A stretch of DNA of 16,107 nt from DASYVD01 sp036000545 (GCA_036000545.1 DASYVD010000018.1:1-16107); one strand, 5' to 3'; shown: positions 1-10,220, counted from the stretch's first letter. Made by a program: numbers and translations. The notes: a model not told the origin generated them from the letters alone.

Positions 1-597
1 CACGGCTTCCCGGTACAGCCGCCAGACCAGCGGGTAGGGATTTACCCATTCCGCCCCCGCCTGTATCCCGAAGTGCAGATGCGGCGGGAACTCGTCCTCG
101 TGGCCGGGAGAACCGTACCCGGTGTTCCCCACCCGGCCCAGAACCGTCCCCGCCCGCACTGGAGCTCCAATGGTGATCCCCGCAGCCACCGCCGAGAGGT
201 GCGCGTAGAAATGGTACCGGCCGTCCGTGCCCCGGATGCCCACTCGGGTGCCGGAATAGAAGGTCCATCCCATGGCTTCGACTGTTCCCGCCGTCACCGA
301 CAGGATCGGCGTGCCCTTCTCGGCGCCGATGTCGAGTCCTTCGTGGAAGCCGACCAGGCGCCACTTCCCGTCGATCATGCGTAGCCGCGGGGCGTGCCAG
401 TCGTTCTGGAACGAAACCACGGAGAGCCAGTTGGTCCGCGCCACTGGGAAGGTCATCCCGTCGACGACGATGGGCTGGTAGTAAGACGGAGGTGGCGGCG
501 CGATCCGCCGGGCCGCCGTGGCGGCAGGAAGGGGCGTGCCGGCCGTGGCGAGTGTGATGATCACGGCGAAGCTGAAGACTCGTTGGGAAGCGTGCAC
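1..597 (-). CDS. Secreted M23 family peptidoglycan endopeptidase (LytM/peptidase_M23), 3' end cut off by window
   Basis: This protein probably cuts peptide cross-bridges in the cell wall outside the membrane, as zinc endopeptidases of the M23 family do. The zinc-site motifs are visible on the minus strand: an HEGLD stretch (H-x3-D) at about 301-360 and the HLHFG motif (H-x-H) at 68-82. A typical GNTGYGSPGH glycine-rich stretch lies just before the latter. The N-terminus has a basic start followed by a hydrophobic run (VFSFAVIITLATA), which looks like a signal peptide, then a Pro-rich linker. The protein runs off the left edge after about 199 residues, soon after the HLH motif, so most of the catalytic domain is present. 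I chose the GTG at 597 because a TACCCT box lies 7 bases upstream; a TTG at 603 with a G-rich site 8 bases upstream is the alternative. Family call is firm; cell-wall substrate is inferred. Confidence 0.9.
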   Translation of the reverse strand, partial: MHASQRVFSFAVIITLATAGTPLPAATAARRIAPPPPSYYQPIVVDGMTFPVARTNWLSVVSFQNDWHAPRLRMIDGKWRLVGFHEGLDIGAEKGTPILSVTAGTVEAMGWTFYSGTRVGIRGTDGRYHFYAHLSAVAAGITIGAPVRAGTVLGRVGNTGYGSPGHEDEFPPHLHFGIQAGAEWVNPYPLVWRLYREAV

Positions 598-604
598 TCG
601 CAAC

Positions 605-610
605 AGGGTA
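605..610 (-). promoter_or_regulatory. Candidate -10 box for a leaderless M23 transcript
   Basis: Read on the minus strand, TACCCT ends 7 bases before the GTG at 597. This matches the TANNNT -10 pattern and spacing of leaderless actinobacterial messages. No convincing -35 hexamer is visible. The same arrangement is seen before cca and sodX in this window, which raises its credibility. Confidence 0.4.
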
Positions 611-638
611 ACCCCCGAAACGAGGCCGGTCGCACCCT

Positions 639-1107
639 GTGCTCCTCTTGACTTGGAAGGCCTCCGTCGTCGATCTCCTTCCCTTGCTCGTCCTCGTCCT
701 ACCCTATGGCTGGGGCCCAACTCTGCTGGTAGAGATCCCCTTCGGCGAGCTTCTGGAGGGCACCCGTTGTGGTCCGACCCGTCGACGCCGACGCGGCTCG
801 TCTTCCTGGGCCTGGCGGTTCTGTACTGGAACCTCGTGCTGCCTGTTTTGGAGTGGCGCACGGGAAAGACCCTTGGGAAGAGGATGTTCAGGTTACAAGT
901 CGTATCCGACGACGCCACAGCGATCTCGCTCGGCTAGGCCTTCCTACGTCGGGTGCCGCCGTTCGTTGGATTCCCGCTTGTGGCGGTGGACTGGCCGGTG
1001 GCTCTGCGCGACGAGCGGCACCGGAGAGCGTTCGACCGGGTTGCGGAGACGGTCGTGGTGGAGGTTCCGGCTCTCCAACTGGAGCACGATGCAGGGCCCG
1101 CCAGGGG

Positions 1108-1111
<4 letters not shown>
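639..1111 (+). pseudogene. Broken RDD-family membrane protein (one frameshift plus one amber stop)
   Basis: Three pieces in two frames together make one RDD-family protein. Frame 3 from a GTG at 639 encodes a first hydrophobic helix (VDLLPLLVLVLPYGWG) up to about 765. The protein then continues in frame 2 with a second helix (FLGLAVLYWNLVLPVLEW) and the family's signature TGKTLGKRMFRLQVV, ending at a TAG at 935-937. Past that stop, the same frame continues with AFLRRVPPFVGFPLV and a final RRAFDRVAETVVV, the usual RDD end, to the TAG at 1109-1111. A CAG-to-TAG change would explain the stop, since Gln, Arg or Lys commonly sits between LG and AFLR in the family. The final stop overlaps the trxB stop of the opposite strand. 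RDD proteins are small membrane proteins, mostly of unknown role. Sequencing error could explain one lesion, less easily two. Confidence 0.8.
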
Positions 1112-2034
<923 letters not shown>

Positions 2035-2095
2035 GGTCGCATTGTGGCACAGGGTGTCGGAACCACCCAGAACGCAGCGCGTTTCTTCCTCGCGG

Positions 2096-2914
2096 TTAGA
2101 GCTGCTGGCGGGCGAACGAACGGAGGGCGCAGCCGTCCCGGGACACGACGTACACGGCCAGCTGCCTGTACGGCTGGTCCGGCCGGTCCGCCTGGAGGAA
2201 GGCCCCGATGTAGGCGGGCTCGCCCTCGAACCGGGCGGCCACGACGGTGAACGGAGCCAGTGACCGGTCCGGCGACACCGCCTCCGCGACGCAGGAGAGC
2301 GCTTGGCGGGTTCGGTCGGCGGTTGCCAAGTTCGTCGCCCGGGCGTAGAACCGCGCGGGCGGCTCCGCGAACAACCCCTGGTCCAAGTCGGCGCTGGCCT
2401 CCGTAGTTAGGTCCCGGGCCAGCGAGGCGAGCGACGCGCCGTCGTAGTCCTGGTCGCTCCGGCGGAAGGTTGGGTAAGCGGTGATAGAGGCCGCGGGCGC
2501 GTGCTGGCCCCCGGCCGTGCTGTCCTCGAGCGTTGATCGCGCGGACTCCTCGCCCGGCGCGCCGGCTGTCTGGCCACCGAATCGAGCGGGCCCGCCAACG
2601 AGGATGAAACCTCCGATGACCGCGGCGGCCACGGCCGCGGCTCCGGCGGCGGCCCAGGCCACGCGTGGAGGGACAGCGGGGAGCCACCGACGGTGTTGCC
2701 GGGCACGTTGGACCACGGGCCAGGTCGTTCCGGCCGGGACATCGAGCTCGGGCAGCATGCCCAGGGCCTGCCGAGCCGAGCCGGCCAGCGAGACCTCCTC
2801 CCGGCACGAGACGCAGCCGGCCATGTGGGACTCCACCCGGGCCCGGTCATCGGGCTCCAGGGTCCCATCCAGATACTCCGCGAGGAGCTCTTCGGGATGT
2901 TGGGCTTGGGTCAT
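2096..2914 (-). CDS. Anti-sigma factor with N-terminal zinc finger (zf-HC2) and one membrane helix
   Basis: It probably binds and silences the ECF sigma factor encoded just upstream and releases it on an envelope or redox signal. Residues 1-45 form an anti-sigma zinc finger with H30-x3-C34-x2-C37. A hydrophobic Ala-rich segment at about 86-107 is the likely membrane helix, leaving roughly 165 residues outside the cell; I do not recognise that outer domain. The ATG overlaps the sigma factor stop as ATGA, a strong sign of coupled translation and matched stoichiometry. The position between sigma factor and trxB matches Rv3912 beside sigM. Thiol sensing through the HxxxCxxC finger, known for some members of this family, is possible next to trxB but is only inference. 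Confidence 0.9.
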   Translation of the reverse strand: MTQAQHPEELLAEYLDGTLEPDDRARVESHMAGCVSCREEVSLAGSARQALGMLPELDVPAGTTWPVVQRARQHRRWLPAVPPRVAWAAAGAAAVAAAVIGGFILVGGPARFGGQTAGAPGEESARSTLEDSTAGGQHAPAASITAYPTFRRSDQDYDGASLASLARDLTTEASADLDQGLFAEPPARFYARATNLATADRTRQALSCVAEAVSPDRSLAPFTVVAARFEGEPAYIGAFLQADRPDQPYRQLAVYVVSRDGCALRSFARQQL

Positions 2915-3623
2915 TCTCTGGTCACCTCTTGGTTCGACGGGTGGGACCCCTCCGGATGTTCCCCGGTCGTCCTTTCGCTCCGGGGGGCCGCTGGCCGGAC
3001 TCCCGGGCGTGATCCGCCTCCCGGGCCAGCTACCCCCCCGGACCCCCCGGGATCACCCATGGCCCTGGCCAGGGCCACCCGCCCCCGGTGGAGCCTGGAC
3101 TTCACCGTCCCGACCGGCGCTCCCAGCGCCTCCGCGATCTCCTCGTATGGGATCCCCTGCACGTCGTGCATCACCAGCACCGCCCGGAAGTCCTCGGGAA
3201 CGCGAAGCAAGGCCCGCTGGATGTCCACCGTCAGAGCCGCTTCCTCCGCCAGATCCGAATGCGATGGCGGCTCGGGGAAGGAGCCCTCGTCATCTCCCAC
3301 GAGCTCCTCACGGCCTCGCTTGCGCAGGCCGTCGTAGCAGGCGTTGACGGTGATCCGGTGAAGCCATGTGGTGAAGCTGGAGGCTCCGCGGAAACCGGAC
3401 AGCTTCCGCAAACACGTGATGAAGACGTCCTGGGAAGTATCCCGGGCGTCTTCGGCGTTGCCGAGCATCCGGAATGCGAGGTTGTAGACGCGCCGCTCGT
3501 GCCGCTCGACCAATGCGCCGAAGGCCTCCCGGTCACCGTGGAGGAACGCCCGGACCAGCTCGTCGTCGGGCGTGCTCTCGGGCATCCCCGGCCCTGGCTC
3601 ACTTCCAGGGGTCCGCCCGGTCA

Positions 3624-3624
<1 letters not shown>
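2911..3624 (-). CDS. ECF-type RNA polymerase sigma factor (SigM-like by position)
   Basis: This directs RNA polymerase to a stress or envelope regulon. The 237 residues contain sigma region 2 at about 20-105 (DDELVRAFLHGDREAF, then YNLAFRMLGNAEDARDTSQDVFI) and region 4 at about 130-190 (LPEDF-like RVPEDFRAVLVMHDVQGIPYEEIA, then GTVKSRLHRGR). It lacks regions 1 and 3, as ECF factors do. The ATG at 3624 shares a base with the kinase stop (TGATG); an in-frame ATG at 3585 is an alternative that starts nearer the conserved domain. The last 47 residues, after region 4, are Gly/Pro-rich and unlike the family; they are partly encoded by a C-rich repeat (see 3033-3048). The open frame extends far upstream through the kinase gene, but that part is not coding. 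Synteny suggests a sigM relative; the exact ECF group is not assigned. Confidence 0.94.
3033..3048. repeat. C-rich repeat CCCCCCGGACCCCC inside the sigma factor tail; second copy at 12154-12167
   Basis: A 14-base string occurs here and again at the end of pilT, where it forms the 3' arm of a terminator-like hairpin. A shorter related string (CCCCGGACCCC) lies at about 12048-12058. On the minus strand it is translated as part of the Gly-rich sigma tail. It resembles the C-rich palindromic intergenic repeats common in high-GC actinobacteria, but so short a match could also be composition. Confidence 0.4.
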
Positions 3625-5102
<1,478 letters not shown>

Positions 5103-5110
5103 GCCCCGGC

Positions 5111-5116
5111 AGTCTA
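5111..5116 (-). promoter_or_regulatory. Candidate -10 box for the kinase-sigma-anti-sigma genes
   Basis: On the minus strand TAGACT ends 8 bases before the kinase GTG, in the widest gap (72 bases) within the upper part of the block. No Shine-Dalgarno site precedes the start. The spacing suits a leaderless message that would let the kinase, sigma and anti-sigma genes be transcribed apart from murJ. A CCCCGG/CCGGGG inverted pair flanks the box at about 5104-5109 and 5135-5140 and may be chance. Confidence 0.35.
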
Positions 5117-5174
5117 TCGCCCGAATGGGGCTCGACCGGGGAGGGGGTCCCTCAGCGTGCGGCGCGATCGCCCT

Positions 5175-5675
5175 CTAGACGTCGGGGTTTGGAGGCTCGG
5201 CCGTCGCGGTGGCCCCGGCGACCGTATATGGCTCGAGGAAGCTGATGTGCTGGAGCAGGACCGTGTTGGCCTTGAGCTTCACTGTCACGGTCACGCTCCC
5301 ATCGGAGTTGAGCATGAACGACGTCATCCTCGCCCGCTGAGACTTGTCCTTCAGCTGGATGAGGGCCTTTTCCCTTGCCTGTTCGGCGTTCTTGTTGTGC
5401 CACCAGGAGCTGGCACCCGCCACCGCAGCGCTCTCCGCCAGATCCTGCGCCTGGAGCTTGGAGAACACGACCGCTCCGCCCTCCACGAAGACCATCCCGA
5501 TGAGGGCGAGGACGATGATCAGCTTGGCCATGTAGGCGGCCACGATGCCTTGCTGATCGCGGTGCAGGTGGGCCACGTGTTGCCGTTCGATGCTCACGGG
5601 ATTGTGGTCGGCCGCGGCGACGGAAACCTTGAGCCTCGCCACCTGGACCTGCCGGACCAGATGGGGGCGGCTCAC
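5175..5675 (-). CDS. TadE/TadG-like single-pass membrane protein coupled to murJ
   Basis: The 166-residue protein has one membrane helix at about 50-70 (KLIIVLALIGMVFVEGGAVVF) followed by SKLQAQDLAESAAVAGASSW. This helix-then-Ala-rich pattern is typical of TadE/TadG-like pseudopilins, whose N-terminal helix lies in the membrane and whose short outer part is exported. The remainder is a short, probably beta-rich outer part without cysteines. The GTG at 5675 overlaps the murJ stop as GTGA, so translation is probably coupled to murJ; an internal ATG at 5531 would begin just before the helix and give a 118-residue protein closer to normal TadE-like form. No other Tad pilus genes are here. Its place between murJ and the kinase suggests a role in the envelope, not pilus assembly, but this is inference. 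Confidence 0.75.
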   Translation of the reverse strand: MSRPHLVRQVQVARLKVSVAAADHNPVSIERQHVAHLHRDQQGIVAAYMAKLIIVLALIGMVFVEGGAVVFSKLQAQDLAESAAVAGASSWWHNKNAEQAREKALIQLKDKSQRARMTSFMLNSDGSVTVTVKLKANTVLLQHISFLEPYTVAGATATAEPPNPDV

Positions 5676-7360
5676 GGGCGCAGCCGCTTCGAGATCGTCC
5701 TTCTGACCAAGTCGAACTCCTCCATCCTCAGGAGGAAGGCCGCGCCGAGGAAGATGATAAGTCCTGCGAGGACGCTCGTCCCGACTTGGATCACCTGTTC
5801 GGCGAGCGTTTCCACCCCGGCGGACCGTTCAACAAGAGTGGCCATCCCCCATGCCGCTGCGGCGCTCGCGGCGGTGCCGGCCAGGATCTTGGCCATGGCT
5901 CGGGAGAGGGCCGGCCCCTCGATGCCGCCAAGCCGGCGCCGGAGGACGACGCCGGCGGTGACCGCGGCGAACGTGTAGGCGGAGGCGTGTCCCAGGGCCA
6001 GGCCAGGCACTCCCAGGAGGGGGAACAGCGCGAAGTTCGCTGCGGTATTCAGGCCGACGGCGAAGACGTTGATGAGCGCCGGGGTGCGAGTGTCCTGCAT
6101 GGCGTAGAAGGCCCGGAGGAAGAGCATGAACGTGGAGAACTGGAATAGCCCCAACGAGAACACTCGGAGCATCCCCGAGACGAGCTCCGTCGACTTCGCT
6201 CCGGCCACGCCGTGCTGCAGGAGCATCCGGACGATCGGCTCTGACAGGACGAGGTAGCCTGCGGCCGCCGGGATCACGACGAACGCCGATGCTCGAACGC
6301 CTCTTGCCAGATCGGCCCGGAAGTCCGTTCGGTCACCACGAACCCAGTCTTCAGAGAGTCCCGGGAGCAACGCGGTCATGATCGACACCGAGAAGATGGC
6401 GTGGGGTAGCTGGAAGAAGATGAACGCCGCGTAGTAGGCCGTGTACCCACCCGCCTCCTGCCCGGCCAGGACGATGACGACCAAGAGGCCGATCTGGTTG
6501 ATCACCACGTAAGCGATGGCCCACCCCGACAGCTTGATCAGCGAGCGCACCGCTTCGTTCCGGGGGTCGAATCGCCACCGCCACCGGAACCCGATTCTTC
6601 TGAGGGACGGCCACAGGGCGAGCGTCATCGCCGCCACCCCCGCCGTTGTCCCGATTGCCAGAACGAGCTTCTGGGCGAGCGTGATGGTCTCTGGCTTCGG
6701 CTCTCCGGGCATGAAAGCGAACGTCAGGAACGTAGCCACCACCACCAGGTTGTTGAGGATCGGGGCGAACATGGGCACGGCGAAGCGCCGATGCGCATTG
6801 AGGAGGCCGGTGGCCACGGCCCCCAGGCCGTACAGGACGATCTGGGGCATGAAGAACTGGAGGAACAGAGTCGCCAGCTCCTGCACTGCCTCGCGCTGAG
6901 GGCTCGGGACGCGCACTGTGTACAGCCGGACCACCCAGGGAGCCGCCACGATGCCCGCGATCATCACCAGCAGGAGCACGATCAGCGCCGTGGTTAGCAC
7001 AGCCCGGGCGGCGTCCCAGGCTTCCTCACGCGACCGGGTGTTCAGCTGGCGGACGAACACCGGAACGAACACCGAGGTGAGAACCCCGCCCAGGACCAGC
7101 TCGTACACGATGTTGGGGATGTTGTTGGCGACGTTGTAGGCGTCCGCGAGCCGTGTCTCCGCGACCCCCAGTGCGTACGCCATGGCGGCGAGCCGAAGGA
7201 ACCCGGTGACCCGGGAAAGAGTCGTGCCCACCGCCATGGCCGCGGTGCTTCGGACCAACAGCACGTCCTCGGCGTCCCCTGCAGCAGGTTGGGGACCGGG
7301 GGCGCCAGGGTCGTCCGGGGTCACGTTCTCAGACGAGACAGGAGCCTCCTTCCCCACCAT
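5672..7360 (-). CDS. murJ: MurJ/MviN lipid II flippase
   Basis: It moves the peptidoglycan precursor lipid II across the membrane. The 562 residues hold many hydrophobic helices in the MOP-superfamily pattern (about 14 expected). The helix-1 motif SRVTGFLR keeps the two cavity arginines (R50, R56), and ADAYNVANNIPNIVYELVLGGVLTSVFVPVFV is the actinobacterial form of the next conserved block. About 35 hydrophilic residues precede helix 1. The ATG at 7360 overlaps the upstream gene by 40 bases with no good ribosome site; a GTG at 7324 overlapping that gene's stop as GTGA would give a protein 12 residues shorter and is equally likely. Unlike mycobacterial MviN there is no C-terminal kinase-like domain: the protein ends soon after the last helix. 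Confidence 0.96.
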   Translation of the reverse strand: MVGKEAPVSSENVTPDDPGAPGPQPAAGDAEDVLLVRSTAAMAVGTTLSRVTGFLRLAAMAYALGVAETRLADAYNVANNIPNIVYELVLGGVLTSVFVPVFVRQLNTRSREEAWDAARAVLTTALIVLLLVMIAGIVAAPWVVRLYTVRVPSPQREAVQELATLFLQFFMPQIVLYGLGAVATGLLNAHRRFAVPMFAPILNNLVVVATFLTFAFMPGEPKPETITLAQKLVLAIGTTAGVAAMTLALWPSLRRIGFRWRWRFDPRNEAVRSLIKLSGWAIAYVVINQIGLLVVIVLAGQEAGGYTAYYAAFIFFQLPHAIFSVSIMTALLPGLSEDWVRGDRTDFRADLARGVRASAFVVIPAAAGYLVLSEPIVRMLLQHGVAGAKSTELVSGMLRVFSLGLFQFSTFMLFLRAFYAMQDTRTPALINVFAVGLNTAANFALFPLLGVPGLALGHASAYTFAAVTAGVVLRRRLGGIEGPALSRAMAKILAGTAASAAAAWGMATLVERSAGVETLAEQVIQVGTSVLAGLIIFLGAAFLLRMEEFDLVRRTISKRLRP

Positions 7361-9300
7361 GCCGCCAGGAACAGAGCCGCCCCCAGAGTGATCACCAGGG
7401 CGAGCAGGTTGTACGCCGTGGAGCGGACCACGATCTGGGACTCTGCGATGAGCGCGCCTCGGAGGGTCTCCAGCCTGACGGCGACCGGAAACCGTCCGGT
7501 GGTCTGGGCCCGCACCGGGAAGGTGAACACTTGGACCCGCCGGTCCAGCACGACCTTTCGGCTGTCGCCCTCAAGGAACTCCAGGCGCGGCGAGAGGAGC
7601 ACAACCCGGATCCGCACCCGATAGCCCGCCAGGTTCCGGATCGTCACCGGGATCACGCCGCCCCGGGAGGTTAGTGTGACCGAGCTCGGTGTGGGCGGCT
7701 CGACCTTGTCGAACTCCCGTCGCACGCGATCCTGAACGGCCTCGAGAAACGCCAGTCCGGCGGGCTCGTCCCGGAGGAAATCGCGGGCCTCGGCCAACAA
7801 CACCTGCCCCTGGAGCCGCTCGGAGAGGGGGCTGGTCCCTTCGGTCATCGACTCGAGATGATCGATGGACTCACGGGCCTCGGCAGTCTCCTGGAGGAAC
7901 GCGTCGGAGTACAGGCGGACCCGCAGGTCGTTTAGGGAACGAAGCTCACCGTCGCCGGTGATGGCCAGGAGGCGGGTGGCCGAGGCCGGACTGAGCCAGA
8001 TCGCGCTCTGGAGATTGGCCACCAGCGCCTGGACGAAGGTCCGGTCCTGGCCGGCGTGGACCAGGATAGCCACGCCTCGGTCCACGCTGGGCTGTTCGAA
8101 GTAGAGGGCGGTGAGCTCACCGATGACCCACCGGGCCCGCAACCGCGGGTCCTCCGGGAGTTCAGAGAGGCGCTGAGCCACGACGGCGTCGGGAACCACG
8201 GCGTCGAGAGTTCGACCGAGGCCTGCGCGGACTCGGGCAACGGCAGGCGGGGAGAGCACCAGCCCGGATGGCGGAGGGAGATCCTGGGGGTCCACGATGA
8301 GGGACTTGACCTCCTCATCGGCGAGCACCCGCACCGCGGCGGCGGTGAGCAGGCCTCCGGGGGGCCGGAACAGTCCGGGGATGGGTTGCACCCCCAAGAG
8401 TTCACGAACGGTTTTCTCCCCCAGCTCCATCTGCTCGACGAGGTCCTGTTGGAGGCCTCCCGCGACGAGCGACGGCACCGACGGTCCAGCGAACGGGAGG
8501 GGCACCACCTCGGTGTTGGGCCGCCGCGCGAGCGCCCGGATTCGATCGAGCATCACCGCCGCACGTTCCGCTGGCGGCTCGTTCGCCCGAACCTCGACGA
8601 TGCCTCGTCGGTAGCCGTCCGCCATGCGCTGGAGCTGCTCGAGCAGGATGGGGGAGACCACCAGGGTGGCCGGGACCGGGAACTCCGCCAGGGAGGAGGT
8701 CACCGAGTCCAGCCCTCCCCCCGGGGCGACGGACCGCTCCAGGTGGTCGTCCACGAACTCCCCACCCGGCCCGAGATGCACCCCCTCGTCGAGAACGAAG
8801 ATGAGGGACACGTTGAGAGGTACGAGCGGCCGCTCGTGGATGAACACCAGTGCCGAGCGGAGGACCGCGATAGGCACGCCGTTCGATTCGAGCTGGACCT
8901 TCATCGGGTAGAGGGCGTTTTCCGCTCGGGTCACCAGCTGAGGCATCTCGATCGACAGCTCCCGGGGCTGGCCCGGATCGAGGGTCCCCTCGACAGGGAA
9001 GGGCGTGACGAGGAACGGCTGACCAGGTTCCTGCTCCAGGCTGGCGGCGTAGGCGGAGCGAGAACGCGCGGGGTCGTACAGCCACAGCTCGAGCCCAAGG
9101 TTCGTGTATTCCACGTCGCCCCGGTTCGTCGCCAGGACGCTCAGCCGGAGGCGACGGGTGGGGGTGGCGACGGGCGATTGCCGGAGGAGCGTGAGGCGAG
9201 CGGGAGCTTCCTCTTCAGTCTGGGCTCGCAGCCCGGTCGCCCCGGCGGGAGTGAGGGCCAGCGTCACCAGCAGAGCGAGGACGGCGGCACGCCCTTTCAC
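7321..9300 (-). CDS. DUF6049-type secreted, membrane-anchored protein (Rv3909 position)
   Basis: The role is unknown; the gene commonly sits just upstream of murJ in actinobacteria, so a part in cell-wall synthesis or lipid II handling is likely. The 659 residues start with a signal peptide (about 1-26, ending near GLRAQ), followed by a beta-rich segment (RLRLSVLATNRGDVEYTNLGLELWLYDP), a central domain with VPLNVSLIFVLDEGVHLGPGGEF and PVPATLVVSPILLEQL, a further beta domain (VTLTSRGGVIPVTIRNLAGYRVRIRV) and a C-terminal helix (about 628-650, NLLALVITLGAALFLAAWWGRR) with a basic tail. Most of the protein is thus outside, anchored at the C-terminus. It starts with GTG, 3 bases after the Nudix stop, with a GGGGGG run upstream that can act as a ribosome site. 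Family name is from overall pattern and synteny. Confidence 0.85.
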   Translation of the reverse strand: MKGRAAVLALLVTLALTPAGATGLRAQTEEEAPARLTLLRQSPVATPTRRLRLSVLATNRGDVEYTNLGLELWLYDPARSRSAYAASLEQEPGQPFLVTPFPVEGTLDPGQPRELSIEMPQLVTRAENALYPMKVQLESNGVPIAVLRSALVFIHERPLVPLNVSLIFVLDEGVHLGPGGEFVDDHLERSVAPGGGLDSVTSSLAEFPVPATLVVSPILLEQLQRMADGYRRGIVEVRANEPPAERAAVMLDRIRALARRPNTEVVPLPFAGPSVPSLVAGGLQQDLVEQMELGEKTVRELLGVQPIPGLFRPPGGLLTAAAVRVLADEEVKSLIVDPQDLPPPSGLVLSPPAVARVRAGLGRTLDAVVPDAVVAQRLSELPEDPRLRARWVIGELTALYFEQPSVDRGVAILVHAGQDRTFVQALVANLQSAIWLSPASATRLLAITGDGELRSLNDLRVRLYSDAFLQETAEARESIDHLESMTEGTSPLSERLQGQVLLAEARDFLRDEPAGLAFLEAVQDRVRREFDKVEPPTPSSVTLTSRGGVIPVTIRNLAGYRVRIRVVLLSPRLEFLEGDSRKVVLDRRVQVFTFPVRAQTTGRFPVAVRLETLRGALIAESQIVVRSTAYNLLALVITLGAALFLAAWWGRRLLSRLRT

Positions 9301-9303
9301 CGC

Positions 9304-9747
9304 TTAAGACCCCCCGAGCTCCTTCTCGAGGAGTTCACTCGCCCGGGCCAGGACCTGCTTCTCAGAGGCGAACCCGGCGGCCTCTTCCACATCGGCCAGG
9401 GGGAACCAGGCCACCTCCTCCATCTCGCGGTCTCGGCGGGACGCGTCCCCTCCGATGGCCTCCATGAGGAAGAAGTGCACGGTCTTCCGGACCCGGACGC
9501 CTTCCCACACGTACCAGTAGCCGATCTCTCCAAGGGAGTCCTGCAGTTTGCCCTCGAACCCGGTCTCCTCCTCGACCTCCCGCAGGGCGGTCTCTTCCGG
9601 AGACTCGCCTCGCTCCACCAGCCCCTTCGGCAGCCCCCACACCAGGTCGCCGGAGCGGGTCCGGCGGGAAGCCAGGAGAACTTCGGCGCCTGCCGGTGTT
9701 CGGCGGTACAGGACTCCACCAGCGGACACTTCGCGCCGGGTCTTCAC
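9304..9747 (-). CDS. Nudix hydrolase (MutT4-like by position)
   Basis: It hydrolyses a nucleoside diphosphate-linked substrate that cannot be read from the sequence; in mycobacteria the gene at this place is mutT4. The Nudix box is complete at residues 42-64 (G-x5-E-x7-REVEEETGF), preceded by the usual WGLPKG. The protein, 147 residues, is a lone domain of standard length. The GTG start overlaps the stop of the YbaK-like gene as GTGA. Candidate roles include sanitation of oxidised nucleotides or diadenosine polyphosphate breakdown; I cannot choose between them. Confidence 0.94.
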   Translation of the reverse strand: MKTRREVSAGGVLYRRTPAGAEVLLASRRTRSGDLVWGLPKGLVERGESPEETALREVEEETGFEGKLQDSLGEIGYWYVWEGVRVRKTVHFFLMEAIGGDASRRDREMEEVAWFPLADVEEAAGFASEKQVLARASELLEKELGGS

Positions 9748-10208
9748 GGGGTGATCGGGGCCACCCGGGCCCCGGTGGCCTTGGTGAGGTCCCGGGCCCG
9801 GATCTTCAGCACGGAGCTGGGTTCCCCGCCGGGGAAGTACAGGACCTCCTGCTCGGCGAGGCCCCGATCGACGACCACCGTGACATCCGGGGGAAGGCCT
9901 GCCGGGGGGATGGCCTCGGAGAGGAACCCCGTCACGTCGGTGGCCCGAGCCGGTGCCATCTCGGCGAGCGCTTCGGACTCGGCCACCTCCGCCAGACGGG
10001 ACGGGTTGGGAACGTCGTCCGAGCGGACCAGGGCCGCGACCAATCCCGCCGGACCCTCGAACATCACGACTCGCCCCACCTGCTCGGGCGGAAGGCCCAG
10101 TGCACCCGCCCAGCGATCGGGAGAAGGCAGGCGGCGGGTGACGGGTACGAGCTCATGCGGGACATCCCGCTCGAGGAGGAAGTTGTGGACGTCGACGCTC
10201 GACCGCAT
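9744..10208 (-). CDS. YbaK/ProX-type aminoacyl-tRNA deacylase domain protein, divergent
   Basis: Proteins of this family hydrolyse wrongly charged tRNAs such as Cys-tRNA(Pro) or Ala-tRNA(Pro). The 154 residues follow the fold: an N-terminal helix (VDVHNFLLERDVPHELV), then PPEQVGRVVMF in place of the usual PxxxxKTLV, then VTGFLSEAIPPAGLPPDVTVVVD and a closing SSVLKIRARDLTKATGA. The lysine that the family uses at the KTLV position (Lys46 in Haemophilus YbaK) is arginine here, at residue 46, and the normal GGVSP turn is replaced by SEAIPP. It may therefore be altered in activity or bind tRNA or a nucleotide without hydrolysis. It lies 12 bases after the tRNA nucleotidyltransferase, which supports a tRNA role. 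Confidence 0.8.
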   Translation of the reverse strand: MRSSVDVHNFLLERDVPHELVPVTRRLPSPDRWAGALGLPPEQVGRVVMFEGPAGLVAALVRSDDVPNPSRLAEVAESEALAEMAPARATDVTGFLSEAIPPAGLPPDVTVVVDRGLAEQEVLYFPGGEPSSVLKIRARDLTKATGARVAPITP

Positions 10209-10220
10209 GGTCGATGCAGT

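Noticed and set aside
935..937. Programmed readthrough or recoding at the TAG in the RDD gene
   Set aside because: The same gene also has a frameshift, so simple decay explains both with fewer assumptions.
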